Below are positions 1 through 7,866 of a DNA stretch of 14,879 nt, one piece after another. A program made the translations under genes and the position numbers. Source of the DNA: Acanthamoeba lenticulata (taxonomy: Eukaryota; Discosea; Longamoebia; Acanthamoebidae); assembly GCA_002179805.1 (NCBI GenBank), contig NAVB01002919.1, positions 1 through 14,879 of the forward strand. The letters are read 5' to 3'. The stretch's first letter is position 1. Each line of letters opens with the position of its first letter. The notes beneath the pieces are model-generated. The model did no database searches. It was not told the origin of the DNA and saw only the letters and a list, made by a program, of their open reading frames with translations.

Positions 1-710
1 CGAGTCCTCTCAGTACAAGGTCGTACAAAAGGGCCCTTCTGCAGGCAAAGTGACAAAACCTGGATCATGGCTGCCCTCTCTCGTTCGTTGAGGAGCTTGA
101 ACTTGCCCTCGAGCTGCCTTGTGTACTCGTCCATGAGCATCACCGTTCTCTCCAGCTCGTCAACGCTTTTCTCGATGCTATCAATCTGCTGCAGGTAGGG
201 CTGGAAGGACATGTCTGCAATGCAACCGCGAATTTCAGTGCGCTACACGAAGCTAACAGGCGGGGGGACATACACTTCTTCTGGAGCTCCTCCATGAAGA
301 GCACCAGGTCAGTGGCCTGGTCGGTCATGGCCTTGTACTTCTCTGTAGTGACGTGGTTCATCTGTTCCAGCAGCTTGTAATCGTTGCTCGTGGCTAGACC
401 ACACGATCATTAATAATAAATAAAGAAGAAAATAAAAGCAGAATGAGCAACTTACCCAACAGCTCGCCTTGGATGTACTCTGAGATGTTCTTGAACATAC
501 TCTCCGTGTTGCGGATGAGCTCTTTTTGGTTTGCCGCTTCCACCTGACGTGGGTGATGCGGGGGGCGTGGGTGCTCCAGTTGATTGGGTCGAAATCATAA
601 TAATAAGGTACCTTCATCACTCCCTGCGAACTGGAAGACTTGTATTCAGAACCGACTCCCTCTTCCTCTGGGCCGCTGGCTGCGGCAGGCGCTCCACCCG
701 GCTTGTCCAT
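1..710 (-). CDS. BLOC1S2: BLOC-1 complex subunit 2-like protein (3' end beyond window)
   Basis: Exons on the minus strand are 710-612, 543-456, 393-274 and 214 to the window edge; introns are 68, 62 and 59 bp (phases 0, 1, 1). The spliced protein has a Gly/Ser/Glu-rich leader of about 33 residues, then a helical core. The strings ATSNDYKLLEQMN and QKYMSFQPYLQQID match the conserved BLOC1S2 core (human has ATSEDYKLLENMN and QKYAGLQPYLDQI). The junction at 274/214 was chosen because only the donor at 273 restores QKYMSFQPY. In other eukaryotes this subunit belongs to BLOC-1 and BORC, small coiled-coil complexes acting on endosome and lysosome-related organelle biogenesis and positioning. The last exon stays open to base 1, past where the animal protein ends (after EGKFKLLNERER), so either another intron begins near base 59 or the C-terminus is longer. 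It shares a 62-bp divergent promoter with the next gene. Confidence 0.85.
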
Positions 711-772
711 CGTCAAATCCAGCCTGGAAGAAGAAAACACTTTTTCTAGCGACAAATAAACTTGTAGCAAAG
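711..772. promoter_or_regulatory. Divergent intergenic region (bidirectional promoter), 62 bp
   Basis: Only 62 bp separate the start codons of the BLOC1S2-like gene (minus) and the coiled-coil gene (plus). Both core promoters and both 5' UTRs must lie here, or extend into the opposite gene. The stretch contains a purine-rich segment and a CTTTTTCTAG segment; I see no clear TATA box. Confidence 0.5.
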
Positions 773-1985
773 ATGGAGAAGGAAAAGACCAACAAGAGCC
801 GTACGAAGAAATCAAGGAAGCGAGTGCGAAATGGAGAGACGAAGAGTGATGCACTCCCTAAGGGCAACCCAATGCCGCGCGAGATGCAGCGTTTCTTTGT
901 CAACACCGTAGCACAGTCAATCTCGTCAGTTACGCGACGAACAAGGAAGGACGAACGGGAAGCGCTCGTGGAAGCGCTGCGGACGGACGTGGCTCACGTG
1001 GCAGCACAGCTGGAGCGGCAGCTGCTACGGTCGCGAATCCACGTTGACTATGCGAGCTTGGATGACACAATGGTGCTGCGCCATCCTCTCCCACCACTCC
1101 AGTTCTTTCACCAAGCTCACTACAAGTTGTTCTAGAAAGAGCTTGAGACTGCCATTGCTGCCAACACGCCTCTCTTGGCCAACATTACTGCCGAGGTGGA
1201 GCATCGACAGAGGTGCGTGTGCCACACCAGGCCGCCAATCCCGGTGGACGCGTCCGCCCGTTGCTCACCAAGAGGCGCGCGGTGTGTCGTCTCCCAAGTA
1301 CAGTGAACGCGAAAAGGAGGAGGCGCGTCTGGCGCAGCTCGAGCAAGAGGCCAAGGAGCTCGAACGCAAGCGGGTCATACTGCAGAAGAAGCGGAAGGTG
1401 CGCATTGCTCTCTTCGAAGGCCTCTCAGCCTGCGTCTTTATTGACGCGCCGTCCTACGGATGACTGGTGCAGTTGAACCCATCGGCCGACCTGTTTGGTC
1501 AACGAGAACATGCGCACCCGCTGCTCGCGCCCGGCTCGGCGCTCGTCTCCTCGGCCGTGCAGCTCACCGACGTGGCCATCGAACCTGACCTGCTGCTAGA
1601 GCTCGTTGAAGCTGATGACCAAGAGTCCAGCTCCAGCAAGGGCAAGAAGGACAAAGGGACAGGAAAGGAGAAGTTGGGGGCACGAGGAAGCGGCCGCGAT
1701 GGTGGCGACGAAGAAGAAGAAGAAGAAGAGGAAGCCGGGCAGCTGCAGATCGATCTCGTACAAGGTCTTACGGATGGCCTTGCTATGGCGGCCGCCAACC
1801 GAGCGGTGCTGTTGCCTGTGCTCCAGAATCTCACCACCACGCGGGATCGTCTCCACGCTGCGCTTTCCAACGCTGGTGCCCTCGAGCCTCTCCACTTCAT
1901 CACTTCCTCTACTTCATCCTCCGGCGCTCCACCCTCTTCATCGTCCACTTCATCACGAAGCCGACAACTACCAAGTGGGAAATGA
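773..1985 (+). CDS. Coiled-coil protein, possibly CENP-Q-like kinetochore component
   Basis: Exons 773-1072, 1136-1212, 1304-1397 and 1473-1985 give 327 residues. Introns are 63, 91 and 75 bp with AG|GTGCGT and GTGCGC donors and TTCTAG, TACAG and GTGCAG acceptors, and all junctions keep frame. The N-terminus is a basic Lys/Arg tail (about residues 1-40). A helical region follows, then a strongly predicted coiled coil (about 95-157, with runs such as EARLAQLEQEAKELERKR). Then comes LNPSADLFGQREHAHPLL, a segment holding eight consecutive Glu (about 237-244), and a Ser-rich end (about 300-325). A coiled coil followed by an HPLL-type segment recalls the CENP-Q/Fta7 family of inner kinetochore proteins, but this is a weak resemblance from memory. 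The safe description is a basic-tailed coiled-coil protein, probably nuclear. Its stop is 45 bp from the stop of the convergent gene. Confidence 0.6.
1709..1733 (+). repeat. GAA-rich microsatellite encoding poly-Glu
   Basis: A GAA/GAG trinucleotide run inside the last exon of the coiled-coil gene encodes eight glutamates in a row. Such runs are prone to length variation by slippage; here any change in multiples of three keeps frame. Confidence 0.8.
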
Positions 1986-2030
1986 CCGGGACGAAAATAC
2001 ACAAACGTAAAGAGGCACTGTACATTGTCT
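1986..2030. other. Convergent intergenic gap, 45 bp
   Basis: This is the space between the stop codons of the plus-strand coiled-coil gene and the minus-strand membrane-protein gene. Any 3' UTRs of normal length must overlap as antisense transcripts. The A-rich part (about 1995-2010) on the plus strand could serve polyadenylation, but no canonical AATAAA is present. Confidence 0.6.
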
Positions 2031-2521
2031 TCATGGGTGTTGCTTTGATGATTCAAGAGGTCCCTCTTGGTTCTCGAGGGTCCTCTTCTTAGCCCACTTT
2101 GCCTTGAAAGAGCGTTCCAGCTGGCACTCTCGGTAGCCCACGTAGGCGCCCAGGACCGTTCCCACGAGACCCGTCACTGGCAGTGGCCGCGCTCGCGGGT
2201 CAGCCACACACGTACGTAATGTACCTCAAGGGTACGTACCGAGCGGCAACTGATAGATCTGCCACACCGACAGTCGGGTGCTGGGATGGTTCAACTTCTC
2301 TGCATATGAAAAAGAGGTACTCAGAGGGTAGAGTAGGGCGACATTAATTCCTGAAGATGTGTCATACGGTTGATATTGAACAGAACGTTGAGCGCGATGG
2401 GCAAGGGAGCTCGTCGCAGGTTACCCACTGCCCCCAATACGAAGAAGGCCGCCCCTCCAATGACCGACGAAGTGAGAAGCTGCCATGGTGAGCACGCATC
2501 AACGTGCGCCTGCTCTTCCAT
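2031..2521 (-). CDS. Unknown 119-residue protein with two membrane segments
   Basis: Minus-strand exons 2521-2368, 2299-2240 and 2176-2031; introns are 68 bp (GTATGA...TGCAG) and 63 bp (GTACGT...GCCAG), both phase 1. The frame holds through all junctions to a TGA at 2033-2031. The product has a short N-terminus containing DACSPW and a first hydrophobic helix (about 15-33, Gly/Ala/Phe rich). A polar linker with WQIYQLPL follows, then a second hydrophobic helix (about 70-85, with VTGLVGTVLGAYVGY) and a basic, hydrophilic tail beginning RECQLERSFKAKWAKKR. The hairpin-plus-basic-tail layout is typical of small mitochondrial or ER membrane proteins. A CQ motif just after the second helix and a Cys before the first faintly recall OCIA-domain or COX20-type proteins, but I do not claim either. 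It starts 65 bp from the divergent methyltransferase gene. Confidence 0.65.
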
Positions 2522-2586
2522 CTCCGGTGCTGCTCTGCGTGTGCTTTGCTTACTTTATTTTATTCCTTTTTTCCTCGAACTCCTCC
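2522..2586. promoter_or_regulatory. Divergent intergenic region (bidirectional promoter), 65 bp
   Basis: This is the gap between the start codons of the small membrane protein (minus) and the methyltransferase (plus). Its right half is a T-rich, pyrimidine-rich tract (about 2549-2580) on the plus strand. It contains ACTTTATTTTATTCC, the only AT-rich segment between the two starts and a plausible core promoter element. Confidence 0.5.
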
Positions 2587-3729
2587 ATGGCTGACGAATC
2601 CAGCGACTGGCTCGAAGATGACGAAGAACGAGAGTGTCAACCACAGCCTACCTGCGAGGTCAAGCCAGCAGAGCCGGTAACGTTTGCTAGTGCTCGCTAC
2701 TGGGTATGCACGTGCCCCCCCCCCCCAACGCAAAGCGCCAACCCGAGGTTGTTGTCACTGGAACAGGACGACGAGTACGCGGAGCTCACGCCGGATGCCG
2801 AGCCCTGGGAATGGTGCGCCATAGCACAGCCTCGCGTTGCTTGCATACTCACGCCAAGGGGGGCAGGTATGAGTCGTATCCGTGCTTCCGCGCAGTGCTT
2901 CTGCACCACCTGGCCAGCGTGATTGCCGCTCGGCAGGGTCATACAAGCGAGCTCGTCACCGCACCGGACGAGGCAACGATGCAGCTCATCCGTCGACTCC
3001 GTATTCTCATCATCGGCTGTGGTGCGTGTGCGCTGCAGCAAAGACTAGCCAGAGGCCTGACGCGACGTCCGCCCGAACACGGACGACTTCCATTGAACAA
3101 CAGGAAACTCGCGGCTGGGAGAGGACATGGTGGAGATGGACAGGTTCGAGCAGGTGACCTGTCTCGACTTTTCTGCTACGGTGATCAACTACATGCAGAC
3201 TCGCTATCCAAAAAAGCCCCAGCTACAATACGTGCTGGGTGACGCCACCGACATGCGGTCCCTCTTTTCTGGTACTTCACCCTCTGCTCCCGTCCTCAAC
3301 CTGGCTAACGCGCTTTTCCGCTCCAGAAGGCGCGTTCGACGTAGTGATCGACAAAGGCACCTTCGATGCCCTGTTGTGCCACCCAGACGTTATGCGCATG
3401 GTACAGCATCTGTCGGTCGAAGCAGCTGCATCTTTCTCACTCTTTCTTTTGCGGCCAGGTCAAGGCTCTACTGGATGAGATTGAGCGAGTGACCGGTCCC
3501 GGGGGCGTGTATTTGTGCATCAGTCAATCGGACAAGAGAGCCTTCTACTTTGAAGAACATTTCGGTGCGTGGCCTTTGCGACACACCCCATTCTGTAACT
3601 AACCAAGGAAAGGAGCCAGGAGGGCGAGCACAGCTGAGGCGCGAGGCCTGGGCCAAGGCTGATGAATCTCCCATGGGTCATCTTAATCCTGTGCCCTTTT
3701 ATCACCTCTACGCAGTATTCATGCAATGA
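2587..3729 (+). CDS. EEF1AKMT4/METTL13-like class I lysine methyltransferase
   Basis: Seven exons: 2587-2703, 2767-2813, 2867-3021, 3104-3271, 3327-3400, 3459-3564 and 3620-3729; introns are 53-82 bp. The spliced protein has 258 residues, close to human EEF1AKMT4 (255). Motifs in order: an N-terminal ARYWDDEY (as in EYWDQRY); PWEWYESYPCFRAVL; SAM-binding motif I ILIIGCGNSRLG (about 101-112, rebuilt exactly across intron 3); acidic motif VTCLDFS with Asp128; FDVVIDKGTFDALL (about 166-179); ERVTGPGGVYLCIS; and C-terminal VPFYHLYAVF, matching the FHFHLYLM end of EEF1AKMT4. Family members methylate lysines of elongation factor eEF1A in the cytosol, using S-adenosylmethionine. The exact target residue here is not shown by sequence. 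The last intron has two in-frame acceptors (3607 and 3619); I used 3619 because it has CAG and a normal 55-bp intron. Confidence 0.88.
2715..2726 (+). repeat. Poly-C run in methyltransferase intron 1
   Basis: Twelve consecutive C residues begin 11 bases after the donor GTATGC. It is a homopolymer, so its length may be unreliable in the assembly; it lies in an intron and does not affect the reading frame. Confidence 0.85.
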
Positions 3730-4200
3730 TTTTAATTATCCTTCATCATTGGTGCACCTCAATGATACCATCCTGTAGGAGTGCACATGTTTAACATCCT
3801 TGTGTACTTTACAACCAGGAAAGATGAATTAAGTACCCCTTTCTCTGATGATCCTTCTGGCGTAAACATACGTTCAGGATGTGGCACAACAAGCAACGAG
3901 CTTTTTGGGCGAAACAGCAAAAATGCCTAGCATAAGCAGGATAATTTAAATGCTTTGGCAGTCGCGCTACTCGCGACCTGACTACCGGCAATTTCACTCG
4001 GGTTTTGTGCTGCTTCTGCCTCGTTTGATGTTCTTGTTTTCTTGCAAGCCGCCCCTTTGACACCTAACATGCTGTGGGGCTCTTCAAGATAAAGATCATC
4101 TTACAACGGTACGTCCTGCACGAGCACCCTTGTTTCCATCCCCTTTGTAGATGAGTATCACATGCCAATCTCTCATCATTTCCTTTAGCAATTGCCCATC
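3730..4200. other. Intergenic region between methyltransferase and acyltransferase
   Basis: These 471 bp hold no convincing gene on either strand. The left part (3730-3960) is AT-richer than the genes and should contain the methyltransferase 3' UTR. A perfect 6-bp inverted repeat with a 5-base spacer (GTCGCG at 3961-3966, CGCGAC at 3972-3977) sits in the middle. The right part, pyrimidine-rich near 4000-4050 and 4160-4200, should hold the acyltransferase promoter and 5' UTR. Short minus-strand frames here have no coding character that I can recognise. Confidence 0.6.
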
Positions 4201-7200
4201 ATGACTTGGCAAAACAGGCCAAACCGACGGCCACGTCAAGGTCCCTGCATTCTGCGACAAATCCTCTCCCTGTTCGCCGCTATGTGCACTATCTCTCTTG
4301 CTCTTGGGCTGCCCGCCTCCTGCTGGGCTGCCAACAACCATGTGCTGAGTGCCGACCACCCGGTCTTCTGCTCCAACATCACGGCCGACGTCCCGCCGGC
4401 ACTTCAACCACCCATGGCTCAGCACACCTTCGAGCCGAGCGACAGCTACGTGTTAACCTCTCAGCTGAACATGCACAGCAGCGGCACTGCGACGACCTAT
4501 CAAAGCAACGACTCCACATCCCCCTCTTCGCTTCCCGAAAAGGACTCGACCACTTCCTCATCCTCCTCGTCTTCGTCCTCCACGGGGCCCGCCCACACGG
4601 TCTCCGGCGACCACAACGCGGTCCTTTTGCTGCCGGGTTTTGCCAGCACGCAGCTCTTCAATTGGCGCTTCAAAGACTGCTTCCCGTTCAGCTACAACCT
4701 CGCCGACCGGTTCAACCCTCTCCTCTTCTTGCTGTCTCCAGACTCCGGGACAGCATCAGCCCTTCCTTACGCGGATCGTCTTCATGGTAATGAACCCACG
4801 CAGGGTGTGGATCGACGTGGCCAAGATCCTGGGCGCGCCAGCGTGCTGGGTGGAGTGCATGAAGCTCGTGCCCGATGATCTCTCCGACCCGCCCAATGGC
4901 TGCAAGCTGCGCCCCGGTGAGGGCATGACCGCCATCGGCGAGCTCGACCCGGGTACGTCGTTGTTCCTCGGCCGGAAAAGCTCACATGTTGCCGGCATCA
5001 GCTCGCTCATCACAGCCCGGGTGGTGGCGCAGGCATCTTGACGGGCCCGCTTTCGACCGTGTGGCAAGAGTTTGTGCGCGCGATGGTCGAGATCTTTGAC
5101 TACGAGCCGGGCAGCACCATCGTCGCGGCGCCCTATGACTTCCGACTCGCGCCCAGCAAGTTGCAGGCCCGCGACGCCTTCTTCCGGGCGCTCATGGTCA
5201 AGATTGAGCTCACTGTTGAGATCCAGAACCGCACCAAGGACCTCGCTCACCCGGGAGTTATCGTCATCGCCCACTCGATGGGCAACAACGTGTTCCGGTA
5301 CTTTCTCGAGTGGCTGGAGGACTATCACAACAGCCCGGACACCTACCAGGCCTGGCTCGACGCCAACATTGCGGCCTACGTCGCCGTTGGCGCTCCTCTC
5401 CTGGGTACGCTTTCGGCCTCGCCCGCCCATTGGGTGTTCAGCCAGTGAACCTATGAAGACCAGGAGTTCATAGCTGAGTCTTTGGCTCTTGATGAGTGCA
5501 GGCGCGCCGCAGGCCTTTGAGGGCATCATGAGCGGCGTCACGTTCGGCCTGCCCCGCATCAGCCCTGAGCTCGCTCGCGAGATGGCCTCCACGTACAGTC
5601 GTCCCCTCTGCCTCGCGCCTGTGTTTCCCCACCTGACCAGCGGCTTGGCTCCCCCAGGTTCGGCACGCCGTCGTGGAATCTCCCGTTTGACCCGCGGAGC
5701 AAGGAGGAACGGGGAGACGACAGCAGCAAGGTGTGGCCCATCGACAACCTCATCACGCTGACGGTCAATGCCGAGTGGTCCAAGAATCAAGAGCAGCGTG
5801 AGATCGAGGCCCGCCAGCAGCAGGAAGAGGCCCTCCTCTCCGCCGCCATCGCAGAGCTCGAACAGAGCAACGCGACGGGCGACCGCCAGATGGCCGAAGA
5901 CCTGCGGCGCCAGCAGCAGGAGCGGCGCAAGTACACTGGGGCGCGCGGGGGCAAGATGCCGCGGCCTTTCCCCTGGCGACAGACCTACAATGCGTCGCAG
6001 GTCATCGACGCCCTGCGCGACGTCGCGCCGGTCGACAGCAAGATCAACAACACGGTCAACATCATCGACAAGTACTACCTTGACGACCCCGTCATGGAGC
6101 ACTATACTCCATGGGCTCGTCCGCCCATCCGCAAGGTCATCTGCGCTTATGGTGCGCGCCCTGTCCCTTCCTCTCGCTCTCTGTTTCACGCCGGCTGATC
6201 ACAGGAGCCGCGCTTTGAATGGCTGCCTCGAATTCCAGGCGTTGATCGTAGGACGGAGCTCGGGTACCATTACTCGACGGACCTGATGCGGGAGCAGTGG
6301 CGCATCGAGGACGTCATCTACGAGGACAAGGGTCGGATCTACTCCGAGCTGACCGGCACCACCTATCCGGCCAATGCGCGCAAGTCTGGTGCGTGCAGAG
6401 TCTTGGCAACGGGCGTTGTCTCCCATGCGAGGCTGAGAGACTGACAAATAATGTCGACGCGACGACGCAGGCGACGGGACGGTGCCCTACGTCTCGCTGT
6501 CATGGTGCCACCGGTGGCTGGGCGACAAGTCGGACGTGAGCGTCACTCAGATTCCGCAGCGCTTCTTCAACAAGGATGACCCGACCCGCGGTGTCATCGA
6601 AGGTGCGTTGACCAAACTTGCTAGTCATCTTTGGCTCGAGCAGCGGCCTCATGTTGTTCGTGTGGTGTCGCCAGGCGAGCCCTTGTTCACATTCTACGAG
6701 TCTATCAACACCACGGGACGGAACGATGCGACGGCCGTGTGGGAGATCGATGGGGTCGACCACCGGGACGTCATCAAGAACCGTGTCTTCTTGCGCGAGT
6801 TTGCTGAAGAGATCCTGCACGAGCACTCGGGTACGAGTCCCCGCCCACACGCCGGTGTGTTGCTCTACGAAAAAGGCTGACTGGCTTACGCACCTGAGCA
6901 GTTCGCACGCTGCACAAGGCCAGCGGCTACGGAAAGGGACCTACTACTCACACCTCGTTCAGTTCCTTTGCGCCCAAGGTGCCTACTCCCACACTCAACT
7001 CCCCCGCCTTCTCTTTTTTTCACACGCGGGCGAGCCTGACGAGTGGCGATTTCGCTGCTTTCCGTAGCATGCGCGCGTGCCTCGAGGAGACTACGACTGC
7101 GCGTGGGACTACATGGCGGCCAAGTGCAAGTACCCTGAGTTTTGTGAATACCGGTACGCCTCATGGCCCCACAGCAGAGACCGACCTTTGGCTGATCATC

Positions 7201-7428
7201 TTGGCGCCGCGCCTCTCTCTGCTTCGCAGTTATGTGTTTGGTGACCTCACACTGGACCAGTCGTGTCGGCTGAAGCCGTCGGTCAAGCAGCAAATCATTC
7301 CCTCACCGACCGAGGAGCCGCACGTCGTCGTGGCGGCGGCTGCGGTGGTGAAGACCGACGAAATGGTCTGGGCGTCGACCGACCCGGAGCGCGTGGCCAC
7401 CACCGAGGAAGCCGTGAGCCGCATGTAA
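4201..7428 (+). CDS. LCAT/PDAT-family acyltransferase, secreted or luminal
   Basis: Eleven exons: 4201-4709, 4804-4952, 5033-5404, 5502-5592, 5658-6151, 6239-6388, 6471-6602, 6675-6830, 6902-6978, 7068-7153, 7230-7428; 804 residues. A hydrophobic N-terminal segment (about 18-43, LSLFAAMCTISLALGLPAS) looks like a signal peptide or anchor. A Ser/Thr-rich linker includes nine consecutive Ser. The alpha/beta-hydrolase part shows LLLPGFAS (142-149), VWIDVAKILGAPACW (LCAT-like DCW region), APYDFRLAP (about 252-260), the nucleophile in AHSMGNNVFRYFLEW (Ser301), VICAYGVDRRTELGYHY, GDGTVPYVSLSW (Asp590) and DHRDVIKN (His662). Family enzymes move or hydrolyse fatty acyl chains of phospholipids: LCAT and PLA2G15 to sterol or water, PDAT to diacylglycerol. 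Sequence alone does not choose between these. At 804 residues it is longer than LCAT (about 440), because of the linker, a charged Gln/Glu/Arg-rich insert (about 405-460) between Ser and Asp, and an extended C-terminus. The ATG at 4201 is the first ATG in frame. Confidence 0.87.
4551..4583 (+). repeat. TCC/TCT-type trinucleotide run encoding poly-Ser
   Basis: Nine Ser codons in a row (TCC, TCA, TCG, TCT mixed) lie in the linker between the signal segment and the hydrolase core of the acyltransferase. The mixed codons suggest an old or selected run rather than a fresh slippage product. Confidence 0.75.
5779..5944 (+). other. Charged Gln/Glu/Arg-rich insert in the acyltransferase
   Basis: This segment of exon 5 encodes about 55 residues rich in Q, E, R and A (pieces such as EIEARQQQEEALLSAAIAEL and EDLRRQQQERRK). 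It is predicted helical, probably a coiled coil. It follows WPIDNLITLTVNAEW and precedes the helical segment leading to VICAYG. In LCAT and PLA2G15 the corresponding stretch is shorter and not so charged, so this is a lineage-specific insertion within the catalytic domain, placed between the nucleophile and acid residues. Confidence 0.65.
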
Positions 7429-7866
7429 ATGCTCTTAATATTTATTTATTTATATTTATATTTATATTTTGATTTTTTAATGTGAATATATCCGGCAAGA
7501 AACTGTAAATACACCACGCCCACATGACCTTATTCTTCTTCTTGCACGACAACACTACACCCACAACGCACGTTGGCAGACGTGTGTGTGTGGGTCCTCT
7601 TCTTCGAGGAAGGGAGAAGAGAGTCAGTTCCCAACGGTGCGATTTAGAAGTGTTTGTTTCGCGGCCGCCTCTTCCAAGTACTTTATCTTCGCGCTCATTC
7701 GGCGGCGTGGAGCCAATCGCGGAGGATCCCCGTATTCTTAAATTGCAATGAGCCGGACCGGCAAGCGTTAGTTCCTTTCGCCTCCTCCACCGGCAAACGC
7801 CCTCTCCGCAGCTTGCTGGGGCCCTCGTGTGTACAATTACAAGTCTCGTCTCGTCACCGCGCAAAC
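7429..7866. other. Intergenic region: AT-rich 3' end, then repeat-protein promoter
   Basis: 438 bp without a recognisable gene. It opens with a strongly AT-rich stretch (about 7434-7482, TATTTATTTATATTTATATT-like), an abrupt composition change that should mark the acyltransferase 3' UTR and polyadenylation zone. The remainder (7500-7866) has mixed composition and should carry the promoter and 5' UTR of the large repeat protein; the start codon sits in GCAAACATGGAC. I found no tRNA-like fold or other RNA gene. Confidence 0.6.

Noticed and set aside
1499..2056. Minus-strand 185-codon frame over the coiled-coil gene 3' end
   Set aside because: Low-complexity Ser/Arg translation, antisense to a spliced gene whose plus-strand frame is better supported; its 5' part conflicts with the membrane-protein exon.
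3809..4063. Possible minus-strand small gene in the intergenic gap
   Set aside because: The 84-codon translation has no family resemblance, no supporting splice structure and unusual composition for this genome.
4787..4803. GTAATG...CGCAG as a 17-nt intron in the acyltransferase
   Set aside because: Far too short compared with all other introns here; the larger intron 4710-4803 gives a family-like protein.
4756..6189. Minus-strand open frame of 477 codons opposite the acyltransferase
   Set aside because: It lies antisense to exons with clear LCAT motifs and stays open because of GC-rich third positions; its translation shows no recognisable domain.
7434..7482. AT-rich tract considered as a mobile-element remnant or replication origin
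   Set aside because: It directly follows the acyltransferase stop and is best explained as a 3' UTR/polyadenylation region; no terminal repeats or target duplications are seen.
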